A DNA stretch of 64,000 nt, from positions 124,001 to 188,000 of the forward strand of contig NZ_FOKI01000003.1 of NCBI RefSeq assembly GCF_900111985.1, read 5' to 3'. This document shows, piece after piece, positions 37,207-45,679 of the stretch. A program made the translations under genes and the position numbers. The notes beneath the pieces are model-generated. The model was given only the letters and a program-made list of their open reading frames with translations. It did not search any database and had not been told where the DNA came from. Numbering within the stretch: position 1 is the first letter of the stretch; every line of letters begins with the position of its first letter. Origin of the DNA: Clostridium frigidicarnis. Lineage in GTDB: Bacteria; Bacillota; Clostridia; Clostridiales; Clostridiaceae.

Positions 37207-37575
37207 TTATCTACTGTATGATCTGCTATATGATCTACTACATGATCTTCTGCATGGTTTTCTACATGGTCTCCAACATGATCTACCACATGATTCGCTA
37301 TATGATCTACTATATGATCTACTACTTGATCTACTATATGATCTGCTGCTTGATCTACTATATGATCTGCTGCTTGATCTGCTACTTGATCTACTATATG
37401 ATCTACTATTTGATCTACTACTTGATCTACTATATGAGCTACTTGAGTTACTATTTGATCTACTTGATCTACTACTTGATCTGCTACTTGATCTACTACT
37501 TGATCTGCTACTTGATCTACTACTCATTTTATAATGTCTACAACCTTTAGATGACTCACTTCTATAAAAACTCAT
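37207..37575 (-). CDS. Serine/arginine-repeat (RS-domain-like) protein with Cys-rich end
   Basis: 122 residues, of which residues 17-93 are almost only Ser and Arg with some Tyr and Asn, in a four-residue unit S-(S/Y/N)-S-R. The same spacing continues as Cys repeats, with Cys at 96, 100, 104, 108 and 112 (SCGR, SCWR, PCRK, PCRR, SCSR). The DNA is a 12-bp tandem repeat (AGTAGATCAAGT-like units). It is very basic and should be disordered. GAGAGGTG precedes the ATG, a good ribosome site, and upstream lies a sigma-E/K-like -10. Followed by a protein kinase gene. It resembles eukaryotic RS domains and the Ser-rich tail of the spore-coat protein CotB, both kinase substrates. A spore-coat role is plausible but inferred. 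The antisense frame is a shadow. Confidence 0.7.
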   Translation of the reverse strand: MSFYRSESSKGCRHYKMSSRSSSRSSSRSSSRSSSRSSRSNSNSSSSYSRSSSRSNSRSYSRSSSRSSSRSYSRSSSRSYSRSSSRSYSRSYSESCGRSCWRPCRKPCRRSCSRSYSRSYSR

Positions 37576-37637
37576 ATAAAAACACCTCTCTATTATTTAT
37601 TAGGTATAATACAAGTTAAGTTATATTACACTTAATT

Positions 37638-37646
37638 TATATTATG
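37638..37646 (-). promoter_or_regulatory. Possible sigma-E/sigma-K-like -10 element
   Basis: On the minus strand CATAATATA fits CATAnnnTA, about 63 nt before the RS-gene start. An AAC lies 17 nt upstream as a weak -35. AT-rich context makes chance matches common. Confidence 0.25.
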
Positions 37647-37742
37647 AGTAAAACCTATATTAAGTTACATATTTTTTAGTTGTTTTTAAGATAATTTAGC
37701 GAAAATTTAGGTTTTTGCACTATCTAAGTTGCCACTAAAAAA

Positions 37743-37766
37743 GACAGAACCCCTAAAGGTTCTGCC
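37743..37766 (-). terminator. Terminator of the DUF1659/DUF2922 pair
   Basis: GACAGAACC / GGTTCTGCC stem, TTTTTTAG tail on the minus strand, 12 nt after the DUF2922 stop. It separates the pair from the RS/kinase group. Confidence 0.9.
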
Positions 37767-37778
37767 ATCAAGTAATTC

Positions 37779-38003
37779 TTATGCCTTATATTTTATAACA
37801 TCCACTGATTGATCAATTATTTTTGCACTTACCTTTTCTATTAGCTTTGCTCCATCAAATAATAAAACTCCAGTTGATATAAATTTATCCATCAAAGTAT
37901 CTATTTCTTCCTTTGAAACATCTTCTTTTGCATTAGGTATTCTAAGGCTTACCTTCTTACCTATCTCTGTTAGAAATGTTAGGTTAATTGTCTTTGTATT
38001 CAT
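37779..38003 (-). CDS. DUF2922 family small protein
   Basis: 74 residues beginning TKTINLTFLTEIGKKVSLRI and containing AKEDVSKEEIDTLMDKFI, the DUF2922 pattern common in Firmicutes. Function unknown in the family. It is second of a pair with the DUF1659 gene, a partnership widely kept in Bacilli and Clostridia. GGAGTGG-like site before ATG; terminator directly after. Confidence 0.85.
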   Translation of the reverse strand: MNTKTINLTFLTEIGKKVSLRIPNAKEDVSKEEIDTLMDKFISTGVLLFDGAKLIEKVSAKIIDQSVDVIKYKA

Positions 38004-38063
38004 TTATTCTCCACTCCTTTTAATAATTTAATGACTTAATAAGATTTTGTTACTCTATAACTA

Positions 38064-38288
38064 CTATTGAACGTTTTCTATTGTATAAGAATTTTCCTTT
38101 ACTATGTCCTGCACTTTAAATGAAATAACTTTTTCTACCTCTAGACCAAGCTCAAACAACTTTTCATCTTCTGCTTTTTCACTTATGAATCCTATCCTCA
38201 CCTTTTTAAATACATCCTTTCCTTCTGCAGTTTCACCAGACTTAATCACCAAACTTAATAAACTTTTTGCTAATGTTGATTTTGCCAT
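38064..38288 (-). CDS. DUF1659 family small protein
   Basis: 74 residues from ATG 38288, chosen because AAAGGAG lies 9 nt upstream; an earlier TTG is too close to that site. LAKSLLSLVIKSGETAEGKD and KKVRIGFISEKAEDEKLFEL are DUF1659-like. Function unknown. First gene of the pair with DUF2922, 60 nt apart. Confidence 0.85.
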   Translation of the reverse strand: MAKSTLAKSLLSLVIKSGETAEGKDVFKKVRIGFISEKAEDEKLFELGLEVEKVISFKVQDIVKENSYTIENVQ

Positions 38289-38298
38289 ATCAATCAAC

Positions 38299-38499
38299 TC
38301 CTTTCACTATACCAAGTATGCAGCCTCTCTAGTTATTTACAAATATGATTATGATTTTTATTATATTGATTTAAATGAACTAAATATAAAGGCAAAACAT
38401 AAAGTTGAATTCAATACTTTAATGGTAGATTTCTACAATACTAAAAATGCTGATAATATGTTTAAATTTCTCTACACTAACTGCTTTGAGAGATTTTAA
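38299..38499 (+). pseudogene. Possible 3' remnant of a lost gene
   Basis: An open frame reading YKYDYDFYYIDLNELNIKAK and FNTLMVDFYNTKNADNMFKF ends at 38497-38499, immediately before a strong terminator. It has protein-like composition but no start codon with a ribosome site, and its 5' part would run antisense through the DUF1659 gene. It may be the tail of a gene truncated by rearrangement. Uncertain. Confidence 0.3.
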
Positions 38500-38532
38500 A
38501 AAGGCTAGCAAAAATTTCCTGCTAGCCTTTTT
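38500..38532. terminator. Bidirectional terminator
   Basis: AAAAAGGCTAGCA / TGCTAGCCTTTTT, 13-bp stem with 9-nt loop and T-runs on both sides. 38533-38747 is AT-rich with nothing else seen. Confidence 0.8.
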
Positions 38533-38747
38533 AAATTTTTTAATAAAAACCCATCTAAGATACAATACTATAGTTAATTACATATTTAGATATAGTACAT
38601 CATTTTTTTATTAATTTTTAGTTCTCCTAGAAATAATTTGTTAACTTTTTAACTTGTCCTATCTATTCTAAAAAATGTTATAATTACTATACTTTATGTT
38701 TTATCCTATTAATCAAATTCTATCTTATTTTAAGAATAATTTGATTA

Positions 38748-38818
38748 AGGCACATTTAAAAAAATAACAAGTCAAATATACATAGCATCTTTGACTTATT
38801 GTTTTCTTTCATGTATCT
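38748..38818. repeat. Type-A palindromic repeat, long form
   Basis: AGGCACAT / ATGTATCT ends, inner AACAAGTCAAA and TTTGACTTATTG arms. It ends 30 nt before the first LCP gene. Confidence 0.7.
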
Positions 38819-38848
38819 AATAACTATTTTGAAAGGATTGGTATATTT

Positions 38849-39871
38849 ATGACAAATAACGAAAATAAAAACACTTCAAATAAAAAAAAGAAAAAAAGAA
38901 GTAAATTAAAAATAGTGTTACTTAGCATTTTGACTTTACTTATAATTGCTGTTGGAGGAACCTATTCTTATATCCATCATATTTTCTCTAAGGTAGAAAC
39001 TAAAAAGATAGATAAGGATAATCTAGGTGTTGATGAGGATTTAAAAGCTCAATTAAAAGCTATGGGTAAAGACGATATTATAAACATAGCCTTATTTGGT
39101 TTAGATAAGACAAACAATGAAGAACTTGGGCGTTCAGATGCCACAATGATTCTTTCTTTAGATATGGATAATAAAAAAGTTAAAATGATTTCTATAATGA
39201 GGGACTCTTATGTTGATATTGATGGTCATGGTAAAGATAAACTTAATCATGCCCATGCTTTTGGAGGTCCTGAACTTGCAATAAAAACTTTGAATAAAAC
39301 TTTTAATTTAAATATTACAGATTTTGCTTCTGTTGATTTTGCAGATATGGAAAAAATAGTTGATTACTTAGGTGGTGTTGAGATAGATATAAAACAATCT
39401 GAGATTGAAACAGCTAATGAGTATATTGTTGATCTTGCTAAACTTGGTAGAACTGATCCTCAGTATATAGAAAAACCTGGTGTGCAAAATCTAACTGGTA
39501 TGCAAGCATTGGCTTATACTAGAATAAGGTATGTTGGTAATGGTGATTTTGAAAGAACTGATAGACAAAGAAGAGTTTTAGAAGCTTTATTCGAAAAAAT
39601 TGCAAACACTGGTGCAACTGAGTTTCCAGCTTTAGTGTCTAATCTTCTACCATATATTCAGACATCATTCTCTTCTGGAGAAATAATTAAAATAGGTTCT
39701 TATATGCTTTTAAATGGTGTTACAACCTTTGAAGAGCAAAGATTTCCTTTAGATGAGGATTGTAAAGACACTGGTGAAGTTATAGATGGTATTTGGTATT
39801 TACCTTTTGATAAAAAAGCAACTACTGAAAAACTTCACAAATACATCTTCGAAGATATAAAACCATCTTAA
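38849..39871 (+). CDS. LytR-CpsA-Psr (LCP) family protein 1
   Basis: 340 residues. A Lys-rich cytoplasmic tail and one membrane helix (about 19-41) precede the extracellular LCP domain. Catalytic landmarks are present: LGRSDATMILS (Arg95, Asp97), IMRDSYVDI (Arg118, Asp119), KLNHAHAFGG, and YTRIRYVGNGDFERTDRQRR. LCP enzymes transfer undecaprenyl-linked wall polymers (teichoic acid, capsule or secondary wall polymer) onto peptidoglycan. First of three tandem copies. GAAAGGA lies 11 nt before ATG, a spacing kept in all three. It could attach the wall polymer that anchors the S-layer-like proteins (inference). Confidence 0.88.
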   Translation: MTNNENKNTSNKKKKKRSKLKIVLLSILTLLIIAVGGTYSYIHHIFSKVETKKIDKDNLGVDEDLKAQLKAMGKDDIINIALFGLDKTNNEELGRSDATMILSLDMDNKKVKMISIMRDSYVDIDGHGKDKLNHAHAFGGPELAIKTLNKTFNLNITDFASVDFADMEKIVDYLGGVEIDIKQSEIETANEYIVDLAKLGRTDPQYIEKPGVQNLTGMQALAYTRIRYVGNGDFERTDRQRRVLEALFEKIANTGATEFPALVSNLLPYIQTSFSSGEIIKIGSYMLLNGVTTFEEQRFPLDEDCKDTGEVIDGIWYLPFDKKATTEKLHKYIFEDIKPS

Positions 39872-39951
39872 TAATTTTTTAAAATCAATGTGAAATTAAT
39901 GTAAAATTTACTGTTCCACCATGTTTTTTTTTAACATTATAGTATAATAAT

Positions 39952-39981
39952 AGAGGGTTACATTGAATAGTGTAATTCTCT
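39952..39981 (+). terminator. Terminator after LCP 1
   Basis: AGAGGGTTACA / TGTAATTCTCT, 11 bp with two G-U pairs, then TTTATTTTTG. Duplicated after LCP 2 at 41241. Confidence 0.75.
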
Positions 39982-40067
39982 TTTATTTTTGTCATTAATT
40001 ATACAAGCATTTTATTTTATTAAAAAACTAAGCTATCTTTAGTTTGAGCGAAAGGACTGAAATATTT

Positions 40068-41162
40068 ATGAGTACTAGAATGGATAAATATCACTCTACT
40101 GATAAAAAGCCTACAAATAGAAATACTAAACCATATTCTAACGATTCTAGAAAGCCTAATCCAAAGAAAAGAAGAAGAAAAAAGAAAAATCCTACTGTTA
40201 GAATAATTTTACTTAGTATTGCATTACTATTTTTACTTGGAATAGGTTGGGGAGCTTATTATGCAGTTAATCTTTTAGGTAAAGTTAACACTGAAAAATT
40301 AGACAAATCAAATCTTGGGGTTGATGAAGACTTAAATGCACGATTAAAATCTTTAGGTAAAGATAATATTATAAATATTGCTTTATTTGGATTAGATAAA
40401 ACTAATGAAGAAGAACTTGGACGCTCTGATGCTACTATGATTTTATCAATAGACGCAGATAATAAGAAAATAAAATTAGTATCTTTAATGAGAGATTGTT
40501 ACGTAAATATAAATGGTCATGGAAAAGACAAGCTTAATCATGCTCATTCTTTTGGAGGACCTGAACTTGCAATAAGAACTATAAATAAAAACTTTAATTT
40601 AAATGTAACTGACTTTGTTTCAGTTGACTTTGCTCATATGCAAAAAATAATAGATGCTTTAGGTGGAGTTGAAATAGACGTAAAATCTACAGAACTTGAA
40701 ACTGCTAATAAATATGTTGTTGAACTTGCACTTCTTGGTAGAACTGATCCTGATTATATAGATAAGGCAGGAAAACAAACCTTAAGTGGAATGCAAGCAT
40801 TATCTTATTCTAGAATAAGAAATGTTGGTAATGGTGACTTTGAAAGGACAGATAGACAAAGAACAGTTTTAGAAGCTTTATTTAATAAAATAAAGCATGC
40901 AGGATCTACTGAATTCCCTAAAATTGTTTCAGATCTTTTACCAATGGTTACTACATCACTATCTTCTACTGATATAATTAAACTTGGTTCTGACCTTTTA
41001 TTAAAAGGTATAACCAATTTAGAACAGGAAAGATTCCCAATTGATGGTGACTATGTTGATGGTGGAAAAATGATTAATGGAGTATGGTACTTGCCTTTTG
41101 ATGAAAAATCAACCCAAGGCAAGATTCATAAATATATCTTCGAGGACATAAAACCATCTTAA
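40068..41162 (+). CDS. LytR-CpsA-Psr (LCP) family protein 2
   Basis: 364 residues from ATG 40068 (an upstream TTG at 40044 overlaps the ribosome site). A long basic tail KPNPKKRRRKKKNP precedes the membrane helix, then an intact LCP domain (LGRSDATMILS, LMRDCYVNI, LNHAHSFGG, RNVGNGDFERTDRQR). About 80% or more of residues match LCP 3, and the leaders are also alike (AGCTATCTTTAGTTTGAGCG), showing recent duplication of gene plus leader. Wall-polymer ligase by family. Confidence 0.88.
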   Translation: MSTRMDKYHSTDKKPTNRNTKPYSNDSRKPNPKKRRRKKKNPTVRIILLSIALLFLLGIGWGAYYAVNLLGKVNTEKLDKSNLGVDEDLNARLKSLGKDNIINIALFGLDKTNEEELGRSDATMILSIDADNKKIKLVSLMRDCYVNINGHGKDKLNHAHSFGGPELAIRTINKNFNLNVTDFVSVDFAHMQKIIDALGGVEIDVKSTELETANKYVVELALLGRTDPDYIDKAGKQTLSGMQALSYSRIRNVGNGDFERTDRQRTVLEALFNKIKHAGSTEFPKIVSDLLPMVTTSLSSTDIIKLGSDLLLKGITNLEQERFPIDGDYVDGGKMINGVWYLPFDEKSTQGKIHKYIFEDIKPS

Positions 41163-41240
41163 TAATTTTTAAGATTTTTTAAAATCAATGTAAAATTCAC
41201 CTTTTTGTTATATTTTTTTTAAACATTATAGTATAATAAT

Positions 41241-41271
41241 AGAGAATTGCATTTAAATAGTGTAATTCTCT
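41241..41271 (+). terminator. Terminator after LCP 2
   Basis: AGAGAATTGCA / TGTAATTCTCT, then TTTATTTTC; the duplicate of the hairpin at 39952. Confidence 0.75.
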
Positions 41272-41438
41272 TTTATTTTCATATAAAAAAATATTTTTTT
41301 ATGAAACTTATATAGCTTATTTTTTTTAGTAAAATGCTCTTATTTGATGCAATTTTATTTTATCATTAATTGTACAAGCTTTTTATTTTATTAAAAAATC
41401 TAAGCTATCTTTAGTTTGAGCGAAAGGATTGAAATACT

Positions 41439-42560
41439 ATGAGTACTAGAATGGATAAATACCACTCTACTGATAAGAGACCTACAAACCGAAATACTAA
41501 ACCTCGACCTAGACCTTCTTCCAATGGTGCTAGAAGACCTAATCCAAAGAAAAGAAGAAGAAAAAAGAAAAATCCTACTGCTAGAATAATTTTACTTAGT
41601 CTTGCATTACTATTTTTACTTGGACTAGGTGGAGGAGCTTATTATGTAGTTAATCTTTTAGGTAAAGTTAACACTGAAAAAATAAATAAAGCAAACCTTG
41701 GGGTTGATGACGATTTAAATGCACGATTAAAATCTCTAGGTAAAGATAATATTATAAATATTGCTTTATTTGGATTGGATAAAACTAATGAAGAAGAACG
41801 TGGACGTTCTGATGCTACTATGGTTTTATCAATAGACGCAGATAATAAGAAAATAAGATTAATATCTTTAATGAGGGATTCTTACGTAAGTATAGATGGT
41901 CATGGAAAAGATAAGCTTAATCATGCCCATGCTTTTGGAGGCCCTGAACTTGCAATAAAAACTATAAATAAAAACTTTAATTTAAATATAACTGACTTTG
42001 TTTCAGTTGACTTTGCTCATATGCAGAAAGTAATAGATGCTTTAGGTGGAGTTGAGATAGACGTAAAACCTGAGGAAGTTAAAATTGCTAATCAGTATGT
42101 TGTTGAACTTGCAAAGCTTGGTAGAACCGATCCTGATTATATAGATAAAGCAGGAAAACAAACTCTAAGTGGAATGCAAGCATTATCTTACACTAGAATA
42201 AGATATGTTGGTAATGGTGATTTTGAAAGAACTGATAGGCAAAGAAGGGTTTTAGAAGCTTTATTCGATAAAATAAAGAATGCTGGTCCTACTGAATTCC
42301 CTAAAATAGTTTCTGATCTTCTACCAATGGTTACTACATCATTATCCTCTACGGATATAATGAAACTTGGTTCTGATCTTCTATTAAAAGGAGTAACTAA
42401 TTTAGAACAAGAAAGATTTCCTGTTGATGGTGATTATGTTGATGGTGGAAAAACAATTAATGGTGTATGGTACTTGCCTTTTGATGAAAAAGCAACTAAA
42501 GACAAGCTTCATAAATATATCTTTGAAGATATAAAACCATCTATCACTACATCAAATTAA
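41439..42560 (+). CDS. LytR-CpsA-Psr (LCP) family protein 3
   Basis: 373 residues. Same plan as LCP 2: basic tail (KPRPRPSSNGARRPNPKKRR), membrane helix, LCP domain with RGRSDATMVLS, LMRDSYVSI, LNHAHAFGG and RYVGNGDFERTDRQRR. AAAGGA 10 nt before ATG. All catalytic positions are kept. The C-terminus carries seven extra residues (SITTSN-type) relative to copies 1 and 2. Each copy has its own leader and terminator, so they may be expressed separately. Confidence 0.88.
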   Translation: MSTRMDKYHSTDKRPTNRNTKPRPRPSSNGARRPNPKKRRRKKKNPTARIILLSLALLFLLGLGGGAYYVVNLLGKVNTEKINKANLGVDDDLNARLKSLGKDNIINIALFGLDKTNEEERGRSDATMVLSIDADNKKIRLISLMRDSYVSIDGHGKDKLNHAHAFGGPELAIKTINKNFNLNITDFVSVDFAHMQKVIDALGGVEIDVKPEEVKIANQYVVELAKLGRTDPDYIDKAGKQTLSGMQALSYTRIRYVGNGDFERTDRQRRVLEALFDKIKNAGPTEFPKIVSDLLPMVTTSLSSTDIMKLGSDLLLKGVTNLEQERFPVDGDYVDGGKTINGVWYLPFDEKATKDKLHKYIFEDIKPSITTSN

Positions 42561-42577
42561 AAGTAGAAAAGTTTTGA

Positions 42578-42605
42578 GACATATAAGCTACCCGCTTATA
42601 TGCCT
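42578..42605 (+). terminator. Terminator after LCP 3
   Basis: CATATAAGC / GCTTATATG stem extended by G-C pairs, followed by TCTTTTTATT. Confidence 0.85.
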
Positions 42606-42667
42606 CTTTTTATTATAGTTATATCTAATTATAACTATTATGAATCACTTCTATTATATACTTACCT

Positions 42668-42687
42668 TTATTTTTTTGAATGTGCCT
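42668..42687. repeat. Type-A repeat, right half only
   Basis: TTATTTTTTTGAATGTGCCT next to the stop of the beta-propeller-like gene. Confidence 0.6.
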
Positions 42688-42691
42688 AAAA

Positions 42692-43855
42692 TCAATTTTG
42701 TTCTTCAATTGGAATTATTCTACTTTTACTATGATCCCTGCCTTCAATACGTTCATAATAAATTATATATCCATTACTTATGTAGTTAATAAATTTATTT
42801 TCTCCAAGATCTTTAAAGTCATTTGATTTTATATCATAATATGAACTTTTCTCTCCATGTGGTGTGGATAGTAAAATGATTCCATCAGAAGATGCATCCA
42901 AATATTTACTTATATGATTAGTTCCATCTATTATTTTTCTTATTTCTTTAGTGTTTATATCAATCTCCCTAAGCTCATCAAAGTCATCTGGCCCAATATT
43001 ATCATGATTTGTTGCATATATCTTATCTTTGTAAATATATAGTTCCCTACCATATTTTCCACTGTCCAACTTTGTTTTTTCCTTGGTATCAATATCATAT
43101 AGATATAAATCACTATAATTGTGTTTTTTGTCAAGATTAATCCATCCAATTTTATTGTTATGAATAGACACATCTGTTATCCACTTATCCTTTATATCTC
43201 CTATAGTTTCAATGACATCTAAATTTCTTGTAGATAAATCAAATGTTTTCACTACAAATACATAATCATCATCCTGAAAATCGATATGTTTATATACAAT
43301 AGTATCGTTACTTATCTCTATATCATCTGGAGAATATATATATTTTAAATCCTTCATTTTATGAGATTTATCTATAATAATTTGTTCATCCGTATTTATA
43401 TTTTTAGCTACAACAATCCAGCTTTCTCCCATTAGACCTTCACTTTCATTAATAACTTTATCTCCATCAAAAACTTTTCTATTATCTTCTATCCAGACAA
43501 CCCAACCATTTGAATATACAGCATTTTCAAACACATGATCATTGTTTAAAACTCTAGATATTAATTTTTTCTCATTTTTATCTCTATCATATAACCAAAT
43601 GCCTTCTTCATTTCTTATTAATATTTTAGATGAATTTACCATTGATATAAATATATCTTTTTCAGGAAGCTCATCATACTCTAAATTCAATTCATTAGTT
43701 TTCACAACTATATTATTTTCAGTATATCTTATATATGATTTATTATAATGCATTAAATAATACACGCTAATTATGCTAATTATACTTAAGGATATAATAG
43801 TAAAAATTATGAATTTAGGATTTTTGTATTTTGACATAAGTTTAAATTTTTTCAT
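42692..43855 (-). CDS. Membrane-anchored beta-propeller-like protein, function unknown
   Basis: 387 residues. A basic start, one membrane helix (about 14-35), then an extracellular beta-rich region with repeats resembling TolB/WD40-like blades: EGIWLYDRDKNEKKLIS, DLYLYDIDTKEKTKLDSG, LREIDINTKEIRKIIDG, SSYYDIKSNDFKDLG. I do not recognise a specific family. Likely displayed on the outer face of the membrane, perhaps as a binding scaffold. AAAGGA precedes ATG. It stands alone, facing the LCP cluster tail to tail; a half type-A repeat lies at its 3' end. Confidence 0.6.
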   Translation of the reverse strand: MKKFKLMSKYKNPKFIIFTIISLSIISIISVYYLMHYNKSYIRYTENNIVVKTNELNLEYDELPEKDIFISMVNSSKILIRNEEGIWLYDRDKNEKKLISRVLNNDHVFENAVYSNGWVVWIEDNRKVFDGDKVINESEGLMGESWIVVAKNINTDEQIIIDKSHKMKDLKYIYSPDDIEISNDTIVYKHIDFQDDDYVFVVKTFDLSTRNLDVIETIGDIKDKWITDVSIHNNKIGWINLDKKHNYSDLYLYDIDTKEKTKLDSGKYGRELYIYKDKIYATNHDNIGPDDFDELREIDINTKEIRKIIDGTNHISKYLDASSDGIILLSTPHGEKSSYYDIKSNDFKDLGENKFINYISNGYIIYYERIEGRDHSKSRIIPIEEQN

Positions 43856-44070
43856 AAATAAATGTATCCTTTACAATAAATTTGTATTTTTAACATAGTT
43901 TTTAATTTCACTTTATATATTTGTAAAATTATATCTTAATTATAAAAAAATCCAGTATATTTTACAATGTTTTTTACATAACAATACAAATTATTCTATT
44001 AATATCCTATAAAGTTATGTAAATCCTAATTACATTCATAATCTCATCTCAGTATTTTTAAGAACAAAAT

Positions 44071-44342
44071 GCTGCACCCTTTTTTAATTGACAATTGAGA
44101 ATTGACGATTATTGTTGAAAGTCACGGACTTTCTAAATATAAAGTTAAAGGTTGAGAGTGGAAAGTTGAAAGTTTAGGATAAAAATCACAGATTTTCTTT
44201 AAGTATATTTTTAAAATCTTAAAATCTTCCTAAGAAGATTTATCCTTCAATTGTCAATTCTCAATCATCAATTCTCAATTCACTTAAATCTTCCTAAGAA
44301 GATTTACCCTCAACTTGTCACTTGTCACTCTCTTGTCACTCA
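44071..44342 (+). repeat. Type-B dispersed repeat, full copy with extended right arm
   Basis: TGCTGCACCC left end, AATTGACAATTGAGAATTG, GAAAGTCACGGACTTTC, CTTCCTAAGAAGATTTATCC, CAATTGTCAATTCTCAATC, and a second CTTCCTAAGAAGATTTACCC. A 5'-truncated type-A copy follows at 44373-44411. 43856-44701 holds no gene. Confidence 0.75.
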
Positions 44343-44372
44343 TCAAAGGTTTTCACCTCTCCACTTATTTAA

Positions 44373-44411
44373 AGACTATTATACTGACTTGTTATTCTTT
44401 TGAATGTGCCT
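44373..44411. repeat. Type-A repeat, 5'-truncated
   Basis: GACTATTATACTGACTTG, then TTATTCTTTTGAATGTGCCT. The left AGGCACA end is absent. Confidence 0.6.
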
Positions 44412-44609
44412 TAGTATAATAAGAAATACTCATACACAAAATAATTGTAAATCACATATAACTTTTAAAATAAGTTTTTATTATATATAAAAAACTAACC
44501 TTTATCTAACTTTCTATTCTGTATACTTAAATCATAGGTTGTAAATCACAACTTAATCAAATGATTCTAATATTCAGATTAAATTTGATTAAAAGTAATC
44601 CAGAGGCAC

Positions 44610-44700
44610 ATATCAGTACTTATCTCCCATTTAAGACTCGGGAGTATTAGCAATTTTAGTAGCCATGGTATAAATTAATAAATATACAGGAGGGAAGTAT
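44610..44700 (+). promoter_or_regulatory. Possibly structured leader of the small secreted peptide gene
   Basis: GC-richer than its surroundings. CTCCC (44626) can pair with GGGAG (44639) around ATTTAAGACTC, and TAGTAGCCATGG follows. It ends with AGGAGGGAAG before the start codon. No known riboswitch consensus is matched. Low confidence. Confidence 0.3.
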
Positions 44701-44701
44701 T

Positions 44702-44896
44702 ATGAAATTAAATAAAATGCACACAGGTTTAATTATTGCAGCTATTATGGGACTAACATCCGTTAGTGCTTTTGCAGCAACAAGTAACTATGATGGTATA
44801 TCATCAAAACTTGCTCCAGTTGAAGCGGGTACACTTAAAACTTCTGGTGAAGATCTTGATATGTCATCTTCTGAAGGAAAAACTCAACTTAACTAA
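44702..44896 (+). CDS. Small secreted peptide upstream of a two-component system
   Basis: 64 residues: signal peptide (MHTGLIIAAIMGLTSVSAFA, cut near AFA-A24), then a ~40-residue mature acidic peptide rich in Ser, Gly and Thr (TSNYDGISSKLAPVEAGTLK). AGGAGGG 8 nt before ATG gives strong translation. No Cys or known motif. It lies 87 nt before a response-regulator gene, with a hairpin in between, so most transcripts may stop after the peptide. It might be a signal or target of the adjacent sensor kinase; nothing in sequence proves that. Confidence 0.7.
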   Translation: MKLNKMHTGLIIAAIMGLTSVSAFAATSNYDGISSKLAPVEAGTLKTSGEDLDMSSSEGKTQLN

Positions 44897-44914
44897 AATA
44901 TATCAATTAAACTT

Positions 44915-44948
44915 ACAATAGCGATGCATTATAGTGCACCGCTATTGT
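44915..44948 (+). terminator. Hairpin between the peptide and response-regulator genes
   Basis: ACAATAGCG / CGCTATTGT, 9 bp, with an inner TGCA/TGCA. Only a weak T-tract follows, so partial termination is likely. Confidence 0.55.
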
Positions 44949-44983
44949 GTAATTATTAACTTTTATTGAAAGTGGTGATATAA

Positions 44984-45679
44984 ATGAAACTTTTATTGGT
45001 AGAAGATGAAATAATGCTTTCAAATATTATTTGTAAAGGACTTAAAAAATGTGGCTATGCTATAGATCTAGCCTTTGATGGAGAAGAAGCAATTGAACTC
45101 TTTGAAATCAATGAATATGACTTAATTATTCTTGATTTAAATTTACCTAAAATAGATGGTATAGAAGTCTTAAGCCTTATAAGACAAAAGAATAATGAAA
45201 TAAAAATACTAATTCTTTCAGCACGTTCAGAAATTGATGATAAAATTACTGGTCTTGACAATGGTGCCAATGATTATTTAGTAAAACCTTTTGATTTTAA
45301 AGAATTAGATGCAAGAATACGCTGTTTATTAAGACGTTCTTTTATCCAAAATCCTACCATCCTTAATTTTGAAAATATAAAAATGGATACTTCCTTAAAA
45401 AGTGTATTTATAGATGAGCACTTAATAAATTTAACAAAAAAAGAATACTCTATTTTTGAGTACCTTATGTTGAATAAAAATAAAGTTATAAGTTCTGAGG
45501 AATTAATTGAACATATATGGGATAGTGATGTTGATTTATTTTCAAACTCTTTAAAATTCCATATACATTCTCTAAAGAAAAAACTTTCTATGATATTAGG
45601 TGAAAAAGAAATAATTAAAAATATACGTGGTCAAGGTTATACTATTTTAGAAAACCAAGGTGAAGATTATGATAAATAA
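44984..45679 (+). CDS. OmpR-family response regulator
   Basis: 231 residues. Receiver domain with acidic pocket Glu7-Asp8, phosphate acceptor Asp51 (LIILDLNLPK) and LVKPFDF; C-terminal winged helix of the OmpR type (LTKKEYSIFEYLMLNKNKVI ... IRGQGYTI). Functions as a DNA-binding regulator switched by the histidine kinase whose gene overlaps its 3' end. GTGGTGATATAA before ATG is a weak ribosome site. Likely targets include the upstream peptide gene and its own operon (inference). Confidence 0.92.
   Translation: MKLLLVEDEIMLSNIICKGLKKCGYAIDLAFDGEEAIELFEINEYDLIILDLNLPKIDGIEVLSLIRQKNNEIKILILSARSEIDDKITGLDNGANDYLVKPFDFKELDARIRCLLRRSFIQNPTILNFENIKMDTSLKSVFIDEHLINLTKKEYSIFEYLMLNKNKVISSEELIEHIWDSDVDLFSNSLKFHIHSLKKKLSMILGEKEIIKNIRGQGYTILENQGEDYDK

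Noticed and set aside
37218-37550. Plus-strand frame over the RS repeat, rich in Tyr, Ile and Met
   Set aside because: It is the antisense of a low-complexity repeat, has no ribosome site and no domain; the minus frame has a good one.
39952-39981. Attenuator in the leader of LCP 2
   Set aside because: The hairpin lies about 80 nt after the LCP 1 stop with a T-run and is best read as the LCP 1 terminator; no promoter clearly precedes it.
44610-44700. Cyclic-di-GMP riboswitch
   Set aside because: Neither the class I nor the class II consensus blocks are present.
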